Shown here: positions 42,364 through 51,575 of the stretch, piece by piece
Layout: every line of letters begins with the position of its first letter
Numbering within the stretch: position 1 is the stretch's first letter
NCBI RefSeq assembly: GCF_014652415.1
Contig: NZ_BMYT01000006.1
Location: 176,862 to 240,861 of the forward strand
Reading direction: 5' to 3'
DNA: 64,000 nt
Source: Affinundibacterium macrobrachii
Lineage (GTDB): Bacteria > Pseudomonadota > Gammaproteobacteria > Burkholderiales > Burkholderiaceae_D
Translations under genes and position numbers: made by a program
The notes under the pieces: model-generated
The model's input: only the letters and a program-made list of their open reading frames with translations
Databases searched by the model: none
What the model was told of the DNA's origin: nothing

Positions 42364-43098
42364 TTACTTGTAGGCTTGCGGAGAGATGACGCGCATTTCT
42401 GCTTCTATCCAATCTTCAACTTTGGTCATCAATTCTGTCGCATTCATGTCGCCTGGTGCGATCGGTTTTCCTACTGAGACGGTGATCAAGCCGGGACGTT
42501 TGATGAAAGAATTTTTAGGCCAGCATTCGCCAGAATTTAAGGCAATCGGAATGACTGGTGTATTGGTTTCAATCGCCAGTCGCGTGCCGCCACCTTTGTA
42601 GTTACCTTTTTGTCCAACCGGGATACGAGTACCTTCTGGGAACATAATGACCCATTGGCCATCGGCCAAACGCTTACGCCCTATCGTTACAACTTGTGCG
42701 AAGGCGTCTTTGCCTTTACTACGATCAATCGGGATCATTTTCATTAAAGAAATTGCCCAACCAAAAAAGGGAATATAGGTAATCGATTTCTTAAACACAA
42801 ACACCAATGGACGCGGGGTCGACATTAATAAGAAAATGGTTTCCCAAGCAGATTGATGTTTTGATAAAACGATCACTGGACCGTCAGGAAAATTCTCATA
42901 TCCACGGGTTTGATAACGAATCCCACAAATTACTTTCGCTGCCCAGATGATGAAAACATTCCAGCGTGCGGTTGCCCAATAGCGTTGATTGTAAGGAAGC
43001 GGCGCGAACAAAAAACAAATAGGTGCCCAAATCACGGTGGCGACGACCATCACAATCGTGAAAAGCAAAGAGCGGATAAAACATAATGCTGAATACAT
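42364..43098 (-). CDS. plsC: 1-acyl-sn-glycerol-3-phosphate acyltransferase
   Basis: The 244-aa protein has an N-terminal membrane helix (LLFTIVMVVATVIWAPICFL). The acyltransferase motif is HQSAWE at 81-86, in which the usual HX4D ends in Glu; this HX4E form occurs in betaproteobacterial members. FPEGTR is present near residue 160. It makes phosphatidic acid from lysophosphatidic acid. It follows gmhB by about 35 bp in the same direction. Confidence 0.87.
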   Translation of the reverse strand: MYSALCFIRSLLFTIVMVVATVIWAPICFLFAPLPYNQRYWATARWNVFIIWAAKVICGIRYQTRGYENFPDGPVIVLSKHQSAWETIFLLMSTPRPLVFVFKKSITYIPFFGWAISLMKMIPIDRSKGKDAFAQVVTIGRKRLADGQWVIMFPEGTRIPVGQKGNYKGGGTRLAIETNTPVIPIALNSGECWPKNSFIKRPGLITVSVGKPIAPGDMNATELMTKVEDWIEAEMRVISPQAYK

Positions 43099-43133
43099 GA
43101 ATAATCCTGAAGCGAAAGAAATAAGATTAAAAA

Positions 43134-43694
43134 TTAGTCGGCTGCGGCTTCTGCATGGAGCAGTGCTTCCACCATCGCCGCAAGGTCGGAATGGATTTGT
43201 GTTCCTGGTGGTAAACCACCTTTGTTCATCGTTCCCTGACCTTTGCCAGTCAATACTAAATTCGGAATGCAGCCCATCACAAAACCCGATTGCAAATCAC
43301 GTAAAGAGTCGCCGACACAATGCACACCTTTGAGCGAGACATTGTAGCGGTTTGCGATCTCTTGCAGCATGCCGGGTTTGGGTTTGCGGCAGTCGCAATT
43401 ATCATCCGCGCTGTGCGGGCAAAAAAACACCGCGTCGATTAAGCCACCCACTTGCTCGACAGTTGCATGCATTTTTTGATGAATCGCATTGAGTGTAGTC
43501 ATTGGAAACAGCTTACGTGCCACACCAGACTGGTTAGTCGCCACCACCACGGTATAGCCCGCTTGATTCAAACGCGCAATCGCTTGTGCTGAACCGGGTA
43601 TGACTTGCCATTCATCAGGTGATTTGATGAAAGCGTCGGAGTCATGATTAATGACGCCATCGCGGTCGAGGATGATGAGTTTTGGTGGTGTCAT
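43134..43694 (-). CDS. gmhB: D-glycero-beta-D-manno-heptose-1,7-bisphosphate 7-phosphatase
   Basis: A 186-aa HAD hydrolase with DRDGVIN at residues 10-16, VVATNQSGVAR, and a Zn-binding Cys/His cluster (FFCPHSADDNCDCRKPKPG), all diagnostic of GmhB. It removes the 7-phosphate in ADP-heptose synthesis for the LPS inner core. It lies downstream of glyS and upstream of plsC, both in the same direction. A repeat-rich gap separates it from glyS. Confidence 0.94.
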   Translation of the reverse strand: MTPPKLIILDRDGVINHDSDAFIKSPDEWQVIPGSAQAIARLNQAGYTVVVATNQSGVARKLFPMTTLNAIHQKMHATVEQVGGLIDAVFFCPHSADDNCDCRKPKPGMLQEIANRYNVSLKGVHCVGDSLRDLQSGFVMGCIPNLVLTGKGQGTMNKGGLPPGTQIHSDLAAMVEALLHAEAAAD

Positions 43695-43723
43695 TGTTGT
43701 TCCCTAACATTCTTTGCTTTAGC

Positions 43724-43895
43724 GCCCTTGTCCCGCAAGCGGCAGAAGGGTTGGGATGAGGGTGGTTCGGATTCCAATAAACTATTTCAAGTTCGCATTT
43801 TTTGATCACAACGCGTCGCGGTTTTACTTTTGAATGCTTTTGCGGTTTCTGAATTACCCTCACCCTAGCCCTCTCCCGCTGGCGGGAGAGGGGAG
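43724..43895. repeat. REP-like inverted-repeat region between glyS and gmhB
   Basis: Two related blocks face each other: 43724-43764 (CTTGTCCCGCAAGCGGCAGA then a GGGATGAGGG end) and 43856-43895 (CCCTCACCCTAGCCCTCTCC then CGCTGGCGGGAGAGG). Each contains a small hairpin. This is the usual form of a chromosomal REP pair and may attenuate transcription between the two genes. Confidence 0.65.
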
Positions 43896-43918
43896 TTTGA
43901 ATTACTTATGTGAATTGC

Positions 43919-46003
43919 TTACGCCGCCAACTTCGAAATATCCGCGACTTGGTTCAACATGCCATGCAGAGATGCGAGTAATGCCAAACGGTTATTGCGC
44001 AATGCTAAATCTTCCGCATTGACCATCACATCATTAAAGAATGCATCGACACCTTCACGCAAGGCTGCTAAAGTTTTCAACGCACCTGTAAAGTCGCCCG
44101 CTGCATACGCGGCGTCAACGCTAGGTTTGACATCGACCATGGCTTTGTACAATGCCTGTTCTGCTGCTTCTTGCAACAGGCTAGCATTAATTTCACCTGG
44201 CGTAGCTTCCGCTTTTTTCAAGATGTTGGTGATACGTTTGTTCGCTGCCGCTAATGAAGCAGATTCTGGCAATGCCGCGAAGCTTTGTACGGCTTGTAAG
44301 CGTTCCACAATGTTGTCCAAGCTATCTGGGTTTTGTGCAACCACTGCTTCTACTTCGCTTTGTGAGAAACCGCGTTCACGCAATTGACCACGTAAGCGGT
44401 CATACAAGAAGGTCAGTACGTCAGCGCTTGGATCTTTGAAATTCGCATTGCCAGCAAATAATGTGGTGGCAGCAGCGATCAAGGATTGCAGAGAAATCGC
44501 CAAACGTTTTTCGACCAACATACGCAAGATGCCGAGCGCGTGACGACGTAAGGCGAATGGATCTTTGTCGCCCGTTGGTTGCAAACCGATACCCCAGATA
44601 CCGACCAGAGTTTCGAGCTTGTCGGCAAGCGCGACGGCAGTACCCGTAGCTGTTGCAGGCAAAGCATCACCCGCGAAACGTGGTTGATAGTGTTCGGAAG
44701 CTGCCGCCGCGACTTCATCGTGCTCGCCATCATGCTTGGCATAGTAGGTGCCCATAATGCCTTGCAACTCAGGGAATTCACCGACCATGTCGGTCAACAA
44801 GTCAGCCTTCGCCAATAAGGCACCGCGCTCAGCGAGCACCACATCTGCACCGATTAATTTTGCAATCGTGCCAGCCAGAGACTGAACCCGTTGCGTACGT
44901 TCTGCTTGGCTACCGAGTTTATTGTGATACACGACATTGGCTAATTGCGGCAAACGGTCGGCTAAAGATTTTTTCTTATCTTGTTCAAAGAAGAATTTCG
45001 CATCAGATAAACGCGGACGCACAACACGTTCATTGCCTTGAATGATGTGTTCTGGTGTGTCGGTCGCTAAGTTAGAAACGATCAAGAAACGTGAACGCAA
45101 TTTGCCAGCAGCATCCGTCACAGCGAAATATTTCTGATTGGTTTGCATGGTCAGAATTAAGCATTCTTGCGGCACGGCCAAGAACTCTTCTTCGAAATGG
45201 CATTCATACACGACAGGCCATTCAACTAAAGCTGCGACTTCGTCGAGCAAAGATTCTGGCATTAAGACCTGATCACCATTGGCTTTCGCCAGCAAAGCTT
45301 GGCGAATTTGTTCTTTGCGTTCAGTGACGTTGGCAGTGACTTTGCCTTCTTCTTTCAAGGCGCGGTTGTAGTCTTCCGCATCAGCGATATTCACTTGGCC
45401 GGCGGACAAGAAACGGTGACCTTGAGTGACACGCCCAGCCGTTAAGCCAAGGGCGCTGAGTGGGACGATGTCTTTTCCATGCAAGGCGATGATGCTATGC
45501 ACTGGGCGCACGAAATGCACAGTCGCGCCATCAGGACGTTGATAGCTCATGACCTTAGGAATCGGCAACTTGCTGATGGATTCCTCTAGTGCCAATTGCA
45601 AGCTGCCTGCCAATGCGCTACCTGGTGCTGTGTAACTGTAGAAGAAGCTTTCTGCTTTGCCGTCGATAGCGCGTTCTAAGTCGGATACTTGCAAATTTGG
45701 GAAACCCAAGGCGGCGAGTTTTTTTGTTAAGGGCGCTGTGGCATAGCCATTCGCATCGATTGCCACGGACACAGGCAATACTTTTTCACGCATTTGTTTA
45801 TCTGGAGAAGTGCCGCGTACTTTGCTGATACTCACAGCCAAACGGCGTGGTGAAGCAAAGCTAGTAACAACGGAATCTGCTTCTAAGAAATCACGCGATT
45901 TCAAACCATTGACGATGCCTGCAGCAAATGCTTCGCCTAATTTGGCGAGGGCTTTTGGTGGCAATTCTTCGGTAAACAATTCAACTAAAAGTGTTTGGTT
46001 CAT
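43919..46003 (-). CDS. glyS: Glycine-tRNA ligase beta subunit
   Basis: About 694 aa from the ATG at 46003; a TTG four codons earlier is in frame. The N terminus [19 protein letters not shown] and segments such as [23 protein letters not shown] and [10 protein letters not shown] are typical of GlyS. The beta subunit carries the tRNA-binding and anticodon-binding parts of the alpha2-beta2 enzyme. It follows glyQ by about 45 bp. Confidence 0.96.
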   Translation of the reverse strand: MNQTLLVELFTEELPPKALAKLGEAFAAGIVNGLKSRDFLEADSVVTSFASPRRLAVSISKVRGTSPDKQMREKVLPVSVAIDANGYATAPLTKKLAALGFPNLQVSDLERAIDGKAESFFYSYTAPGSALAGSLQLALEESISKLPIPKVMSYQRPDGATVHFVRPVHSIIALHGKDIVPLSALGLTAGRVTQGHRFLSAGQVNIADAEDYNRALKEEGKVTANVTERKEQIRQALLAKANGDQVLMPESLLDEVAALVEWPVVYECHFEEEFLAVPQECLILTMQTNQKYFAVTDAAGKLRSRFLIVSNLATDTPEHIIQGNERVVRPRLSDAKFFFEQDKKKSLADRLPQLANVVYHNKLGSQAERTQRVQSLAGTIAKLIGADVVLAERGALLAKADLLTDMVGEFPELQGIMGTYYAKHDGEHDEVAAAASEHYQPRFAGDALPATATGTAVALADKLETLVGIWGIGLQPTGDKDPFALRRHALGILRMLVEKRLAISLQSLIAAATTLFAGNANFKDPSADVLTFLYDRLRGQLRERGFSQSEVEAVVAQNPDSLDNIVERLQAVQSFAALPESASLAAANKRITNILKKAEATPGEINASLLQEAAEQALYKAMVDVKPSVDAAYAAGDFTGALKTLAALREGVDAFFNDVMVNAEDLALRNNRLALLASLHGMLNQVADISKLAA

Positions 46004-46046
46004 GTTCAATCTCAATTCTGTACTTGTCTATGGCTGAGCGAAGTGC

Positions 46047-47036
46047 TTAAGCTGCTGTCGCTGCTGCTTGTGCTGTAGCTTTCGCGAGTTGTGCTTCGAT
46101 CGCGGCTACAACCTCACGTTTATGTTGGTCGTCTTCTGCGCACATAGGGAAGCCCAATTGATAGCGTGCAGACAAATATGCTGCCGCAACAGCACGTGAT
46201 AAGTTACGAATACGGCCAATATAAGCAGCACGTTCGGTGACTGAGATTGCGCCGCGTGCGTCCAACAAGTTGAAGGTGTGCGCTGCTTTCAAAATCATTT
46301 CGTAAGCAGGCAAGGCCAAAGATTTCTCGGTGACTTCGAGCAAACGTTTCGCTTCTGCTTCGTAATTGCTGAACAGAGAGAATAAGAAATCGGTGTTCGA
46401 ATATTCAAAATTGAAAGTCGATTGCTCTACTTCGTTTTGGTGGAAAACGTCACCGTAAGACAAACGCACGGTTTTGCCGTTCTCTTCGCGTTCAGTCCAA
46501 ACCAAGTCATAGACATTTTCTACGCCTTGCAAATACATCGCCAAACGTTCGATACCGTAGGTGATTTCACCGAGAATCGGTTTGCAATCTAAGCCGCCCA
46601 CTTGTTGGAAGTAGGTAAATTGCGTCACTTCCATACCGTTCAACCACACTTCCCAGCCTAAGCCCCATGCGCCTAAGGTTGGGTTTTCCCAGTCATCTTC
46701 GACGAAACGAATATCGTTCTGTTGCAGGTCGAGACCCAGGGCTTTCAAAGAGCCTAAATACAAGTCCAAAATATTTTCTGGTGCTGGTTTTAACACTACT
46801 TGATATTGATAGTAATGTTGCAGGCGGTTTGGGTTTTCACCGTAGCGACCATCTTTTGGACGGCGTGATGGTTGCACATAGGCAGCGCGCCAAGGCTCAG
46901 GGCCAATCGCACGTAAGAAGGTTCCGGTATGCGATGTACCCGCGCCGACTTCCATATCGATAGGTTGCAGCAGTGCGCAGCCTTGTTTGTCCCAATAATC
47001 TTGTAAGGTCAAAATAATTTGTTGAAATGTGAGCAT
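46047..47036 (-). CDS. glyQ: Glycine-tRNA ligase alpha subunit
   Basis: The 329-aa protein starts with [20 protein letters not shown] and contains the catalytic-core segments [19 protein letters not shown] and [11 protein letters not shown]. It activates glycine, and with GlyS forms the bacterial alpha2-beta2 enzyme. The C-terminal tail is Ala-rich. It is the first gene of the leftward glyQ-glyS block. Confidence 0.97.
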   Translation of the reverse strand: MLTFQQIILTLQDYWDKQGCALLQPIDMEVGAGTSHTGTFLRAIGPEPWRAAYVQPSRRPKDGRYGENPNRLQHYYQYQVVLKPAPENILDLYLGSLKALGLDLQQNDIRFVEDDWENPTLGAWGLGWEVWLNGMEVTQFTYFQQVGGLDCKPILGEITYGIERLAMYLQGVENVYDLVWTEREENGKTVRLSYGDVFHQNEVEQSTFNFEYSNTDFLFSLFSNYEAEAKRLLEVTEKSLALPAYEMILKAAHTFNLLDARGAISVTERAAYIGRIRNLSRAVAAAYLSARYQLGFPMCAEDDQHKREVVAAIEAQLAKATAQAAATAA

Positions 47037-47312
47037 AGCTCTTCTGCCTTTGTGCTGGATTGTTGCTCTATATCATGTGCCTTGAAAAGCAAGCTGAACG
47101 ACATGAGCAAGGAATTTATAAACCTTTGATTTTAACCTTTTTTCGCCCTTATTCGTCAGCTATCACTGAGCTTTTCGCTCTAAAAGCATGCTTTTAGTGG
47201 ATCGAGATCGCATCAAGGTTAAGGATGCCGAAAAATTTCTGCATTCGCCTATACTTTTGCTATTTCGTGAATTGTTTATTCCCTCAGTTTTGCCCTTGTC
47301 TTGGAGTTTGTT

Positions 47313-48167
47313 ATGCGCGCTTACGCTGTTCCCCGTAGTTTGCGGTTCGCTTACCTCGTGTTATTGGCTGCCATTAGTTTTTCTGTTTGGGGCCAAGAAC
47401 CGCAATTGGAAGTGAGTGATGGTGTTTCATCAAAACAATGGAGTCGTAGCGCTTTATTGGCGGAATCGGTTCCCATTCAAATCGACAAAGATTCTGCCTA
47501 TAAGCGCAGCATGACTTACCGCGCGGTGGCTTTCGCGAAGTTGATGCCGATGTTGATGACAAAAACGGCTGCAAATACTTCAGTGCAGTTTGTTGCTTTG
47601 GATGGATTTGTTGCCAATATCGCAGCTGCCGATTTAGTTGGCAAAGGACAGCCATATTTAGCGATTGAGACAGATCAACAGCCATGGCCAGCGATCGACC
47701 CAAATAATCCAGCAAAAACTGCGAGCGCAGGACCGTTTTATTTGGTCTGGCTGAATCCAGAAGCAGGCAAGATTAGTAATGAGCAATGGCCTTATCAAGT
47801 GGTAAAGATTCGTGTCGAACTGCCTTTGCAGCAAAGATTTCAGCAAATAATTCCTTCACCAAAATTGTCGAAAAATTATCAGCAAGCTATGCAGGGTATG
47901 CAAATTTATATCAAAAATTGTGCGGTTTGCCATAGTATGAATGGTGGAGGAGATGCCGCGATAGGTCCTGATTTAAACCAGCCATTTAGTCCTACCGAGT
48001 ATTTTCACCAAGCGTTTTTGCGTAAGTTGATTCGCAACCCAGCAGCTGTGCGTAATTGGAAACAAGCACTGATGCCAGGATTTGATCACCAGTCGATATC
48101 CGAATCCGATTTAGATGCCTTGTTAGTCTATTTCAAGCACATGGCTGCACTCCGTCGCATGAAATGA
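47313..48167 (+). CDS. Periplasmic cytochrome c
   Basis: About 284 aa from the ATG at 47313 with GGAG seven nt upstream. A signal peptide (FAYLVLLAAISFSVWG) is followed by a ~180-residue domain with no recognised motif and then a C-terminal class I cytochrome domain. Heme attachment is CAVCH at 203-207, and the axial Met is in ALMPGFDH. The N-terminal part (LVWLNPEAGKISNEQWPYQV) looks like an oxidoreductase-associated domain. The partner is unknown. Confidence 0.85.
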   Translation: MRAYAVPRSLRFAYLVLLAAISFSVWGQEPQLEVSDGVSSKQWSRSALLAESVPIQIDKDSAYKRSMTYRAVAFAKLMPMLMTKTAANTSVQFVALDGFVANIAAADLVGKGQPYLAIETDQQPWPAIDPNNPAKTASAGPFYLVWLNPEAGKISNEQWPYQVVKIRVELPLQQRFQQIIPSPKLSKNYQQAMQGMQIYIKNCAVCHSMNGGGDAAIGPDLNQPFSPTEYFHQAFLRKLIRNPAAVRNWKQALMPGFDHQSISESDLDALLVYFKHMAALRRMK

Positions 48168-48372
48168 GCGTGTTTGTGAAATGAATTCGAGTCAAATGAC
48201 ACTTTGTTCCTCGGTTTTTGCATTCTGTCGCAATTCACTAGAAGCGCCGAGCGGCGATCCCTACAATGCAGTCATCGGATCAGCAATTACGAGTTAGCCA
48301 CAGAGCGTTAGTCATTGATGACCGATTGAGAGAACTAAGCAGTTTTTGCTTAAATACATAAGGGGAATAAAA

Positions 48373-48726
48373 ATGAAAACGAATCACCGCAACATTCTTA
48401 TCGCTATCGCCATTATTGTGGGCTTGCTGTTCTTGACCTATTTATCGATTGGCACATCACATATTGTTATTGATGGCGAAGAGATCGGCGATATTGGCGG
48501 CTTTACTGGATTCTTAATTGCCTGCGTGGTTGGTTTTGGCGCTTTGTTCTTCGCTTTAAGTATTACAGGTTTGGTGCTGGCGATGGTGGCCTTAGTCTTG
48601 GTGGTAGGCTTGGGTGCCGTACTCGGTTCATTCGCGATTGCATTGCTTCCACTGATGATTCCGTTCTTAATTTTGTATGGCTTATTTGTACTGATTTCTC
48701 GTAGTTCACGCAAAAAGGCAGCCTAA
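48373..48726 (+). CDS. Small membrane protein, 117 aa
   Basis: The ATG at 48373 has AAGGGG upstream; a longer reading from an upstream TTG has none. Three hydrophobic segments are visible: NILIAIAIIVGLLFLTYLSI, FTGFLIACVVGFGALFFALS and a long Val/Leu-rich one near residue 65-105. The C terminus is basic (SRSSRKKAA). There is no recognised domain. The next gene encodes a secreted GIN-domain protein, and the pair may work together at the envelope. Confidence 0.7.
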   Translation: MKTNHRNILIAIAIIVGLLFLTYLSIGTSHIVIDGEEIGDIGGFTGFLIACVVGFGALFFALSITGLVLAMVALVLVVGLGAVLGSFAIALLPLMIPFLILYGLFVLISRSSRKKAA

Positions 48727-48836
48727 GCTTTCTTGATATGCACCGATAGAAGTGATCTTGTTTAAAGAAGCGGTCACCAAAATTAAGTGTAAAACCGAGT
48801 TCAGTTTTAACCACATAGAAGTAAAAGAGGTAAATC

Positions 48837-49607
48837 ATGTCGACACTAAAAACTTTCACAATGCGTCGCCGCTTATTGGCAACAGCATTTATTGCCACCG
48901 CATTTGCCGCAACCCCAGCCTCCGCTAGTTGGGGTAACTGGTGGGGAAAATCGGTTGAGGGTTCTGGTAAAGTTGTAAAGCAAGAGCGGAATGTGCAGGA
49001 TTTTCGTGCAATACAGATTTCTGTACCTGGCAAGGTTGAACTCAAACAGGGCAATCATGAGGCGGTATCGATTGAAACCGATGACAATATTCAAGCCATG
49101 CTAGAAGTCGTCGTTGAAGGCAATACCTTAAAGATACGCTCAAAAGAGAAGAATCAATACCCAAAAACACGTAACCTGTCGATCGTCGTGCATTTTAAGA
49201 ATTTGGATGATTTTGCCTTAGAGAGTTCTGGTAGTGTGAAGAGCGATAAAATCATCGGCACCGATTTAAAACTGCGGATTGGCGGTTCTGGCGAGATGGA
49301 TGTGAATGAGTTAAAGGCAGAGACTTTAAAAGTCAGTATCGGCGGCAGTGGTAACTTTAGCGCTCGCGGTGTTGTGCCACAAATCGCAGGAACTATAGGC
49401 GGCTCAGGTGAACTGAATATGGCTAAGCTGGCTGCCAAAGATGTCAGAATTAGTATTGGCGGTTCTGGCTCAGTACAGACTTGGGTCAGTGATAATTTAA
49501 ATGTGCGTATTGGTGGCTCTGGCACGGTAAATTATTATGGTGATCCGCAAGTCAGTAAATCGATTGGTGGTTCTGGCAGCGTCAATCGTAAGGGTGCGCA
49601 ACCATAA
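48837..49607 (+). CDS. Secreted GIN-domain (DUF2807) protein
   Basis: A signal peptide (RRRLLATAFIATAFAATPASA) is followed by the DUF2807 start (VQDFRAIQISVPGKVELKQG) and several IGGSG units at nearly regular spacing (about residues 150-250). Such repeats form a right-handed parallel beta-helix. The family is sometimes called putative adhesin head. Its biological role here is unknown. It follows a small membrane protein gene and ends before a good terminator. Confidence 0.83.
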   Translation: MSTLKTFTMRRRLLATAFIATAFAATPASASWGNWWGKSVEGSGKVVKQERNVQDFRAIQISVPGKVELKQGNHEAVSIETDDNIQAMLEVVVEGNTLKIRSKEKNQYPKTRNLSIVVHFKNLDDFALESSGSVKSDKIIGTDLKLRIGGSGEMDVNELKAETLKVSIGGSGNFSARGVVPQIAGTIGGSGELNMAKLAAKDVRISIGGSGSVQTWVSDNLNVRIGGSGTVNYYGDPQVSKSIGGSGSVNRKGAQP

Positions 49608-49642
49608 AAATTAATCGAACTTATTCAATCGAAGTAAAACAT

Positions 49643-49670
49643 AAGGCGACCACTGGTCGCCTTTTTGTTT
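49643..49670 (+). terminator. Intrinsic terminator of the GIN-domain gene
   Basis: AAGGCGACC (49643-49651) pairs perfectly with GGTCGCCTT (49655-49663) across an ACT loop, followed by T-rich sequence. The remaining gap to 49918 (about 250 bp) is AT-rich with no gene. Confidence 0.9.
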
Positions 49671-49917
49671 TTATGTACTTATGATTTATTCAGAAAACCA
49701 ATTTGAGCGAACATAGGCAACATGAGTAAGGATTTTGTATGGAACACGATTCCTAGCCTGCATTGCTGCGATTGTTCGCTTAATAGCAAAAAGTAGTTGT
49801 CGTGTGAATCTTTATGGCATCATGAGTCGCCACGATTCGATTGCTTTATTTTGCTGTCAATTTTTAAAGTAAATCTGAGTTAATTTTATTTTTCCTTAAT
49901 TAAATGAAAATGTATTA

Positions 49918-50535
49918 ATGAATCAATTCGTTTCCCTTCCTACAGAACCAGTTCCCACTCTGCCAGATTATCCAGGCATAGCCATAAACCAAATTATTTT
50001 GGTGCAAAATCAAACGCAATTAGATTTAGCGCGTGCCAACTTACTCTCGCATTCATGTTTAGGCTATGACACGGAATCAAAGCCGGTATTCACTGCCGGA
50101 AAAGAATCTGATGGGCCGCATTTGATTCAACTAGCGACCGAAAAGCTAGCCTTTCTTTTTCCTTTAGTATCGTCAGAGCAGATCAACTTTAGCCGTGGAT
50201 TATTGCGGGAAGTATTGGAATCGGATCAGATTAAAAAAGTCGGATTTGGTTTATCCGATGATAATCAAATGTTATCGCGCAAGCTTGGAATTCGTATTGC
50301 AAATGTGCTTGATTTATCCCGTAGCTTAAGTGACAGCCGTAAAAAGCAAATGGGTGCAAAGCGCGCTGTCGAAAAATACTTTGGACAGGTTTTGCAAAAA
50401 TCAAAACGCGTATCGACTTCGAATTGGGCGGCCGAGCGATTGACGGATAAGCAACTAAAATATGCGGCAGATGATGCGCAGTCTGCATTGCTAGTCTATT
50501 TACTCGCTAGCGCACAATCCGCATCTAAAGCCTAG
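49918..50535 (+). CDS. RNase D-like 3'-5' exonuclease, 205 aa
   Basis: A DEDD-type exonuclease domain. The first motif is GYDTESKP (Asp-Thr-Glu), the second is in VGFGLSDDNQML, and the third is near LKYAADDAQSALLVYLL (Tyr-x3-Asp). It is short and has no HRDC domain, so it is a small RNase D or WRN-like exonuclease family member. The substrate is RNA or DNA 3' ends. The ATG at 49918 has no strong Shine-Dalgarno sequence. Confidence 0.82.
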   Translation: MNQFVSLPTEPVPTLPDYPGIAINQIILVQNQTQLDLARANLLSHSCLGYDTESKPVFTAGKESDGPHLIQLATEKLAFLFPLVSSEQINFSRGLLREVLESDQIKKVGFGLSDDNQMLSRKLGIRIANVLDLSRSLSDSRKKQMGAKRAVEKYFGQVLQKSKRVSTSNWAAERLTDKQLKYAADDAQSALLVYLLASAQSASKA

Positions 50536-50621
50536 CACAGTTGAATTTGGATTCGCGCGACTGAACTCATTGGTCTTTTCTTAGTCATACTCACCTAGCA
50601 ACATCGTTTTGGGACTTATTC

Positions 50622-51392
50622 ATGCCTAATTTTTACAAATTTTTACCATATATTTTTGTTGCTGGAATTGGTGTAAGCACCCATGCGAGCGCAGATGGTC
50701 TATCTGATTTGAAAGCAGCTTTAGTGCGATTGCAAGGGCAGACGCCGGTGAAAGCCTTCGTCGAAGCGAAAACTTGGAATCGGCAAGGCGAAGGTAAAGA
50801 TCAAGAAGAAACACAGGGTTTGGCGAGTGTCAGCATTGAAGAAAGTTCACGCGGGCTACAAGTTTTGTATAGCAAGGAGATGTTGTTAAAACTAGAGTCT
50901 GAAGAACGTCAACGAGAAAAAGATAAAAAAGCGAAAACACCGACTTTATCTGCTTTGAGTGAGGTCAACTCTTCGGCATTGCGCCCAATGATTTCGGCCG
51001 CGAGTAGTTTAAGTCGAAGCTTAGAAAAGGCAAACTTTAAGAGCGAGAAAATGGATAGCTTTAATGGCAAACCTGCACGCTTGTTAAATTTTGAAATGTC
51101 GATCGATAAGCTAAACGAACGCGATCGTAAGTACATGAAAAAGTTTGATGGACAGATTGACGTTTGGATCGCTGCCGACGGTACGCCCTTGGCGAGTCGA
51201 CTAACGCAGGCAGTATCTGGCCGCGCTTATGTCGTGATTAGTTTCGAAATGAAAAATGAAGAAGAATGGCTTTACGGCACAGTTGGAGATCGTCTAGTTG
51301 CTCTAAAAAAAGAGAGTAAAAATAGTGGTGCGGGTATGGGGGAAAAAGGGGAAGGAAAAGTGATTAAAACCCTGCAAATACAAGCTTTGTAA
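50622..51392 (+). CDS. Secreted hypothetical protein, 256 aa
   Basis: A signal peptide (FLPYIFVAGIGVSTHASA) precedes a protein with charged helices (RQREKDKKAKTPTLSALSE near residues 98-116). The remainder is alpha/beta-like, with a lipoprotein-sorting look (VDIWIAADGTPL-type strand at DVWIAADGTPLASRLTQAVSG). No known domain is certain. It may be a periplasmic factor acting with its neighbours, but no operon partner is evident. Confidence 0.7.
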   Translation: MPNFYKFLPYIFVAGIGVSTHASADGLSDLKAALVRLQGQTPVKAFVEAKTWNRQGEGKDQEETQGLASVSIEESSRGLQVLYSKEMLLKLESEERQREKDKKAKTPTLSALSEVNSSALRPMISAASSLSRSLEKANFKSEKMDSFNGKPARLLNFEMSIDKLNERDRKYMKKFDGQIDVWIAADGTPLASRLTQAVSGRAYVVISFEMKNEEEWLYGTVGDRLVALKKESKNSGAGMGEKGEGKVIKTLQIQAL

Positions 51393-51575
51393 ATCGTAGG
51401 AAAAAGTTCTTGATTCGTTCAATTTCTACTTAATCATTTCTTATTCAATCAGTTCTTACATCGTCGCCAAAATCATCAAATAATCAAAAAAAACAAGTAC
51501 AACATTTCGAGAAACAAGTAAGCAATAAATCATGAATCATTGGTTCGATAATTAAGCCAACATAAAGGAAAGAAG

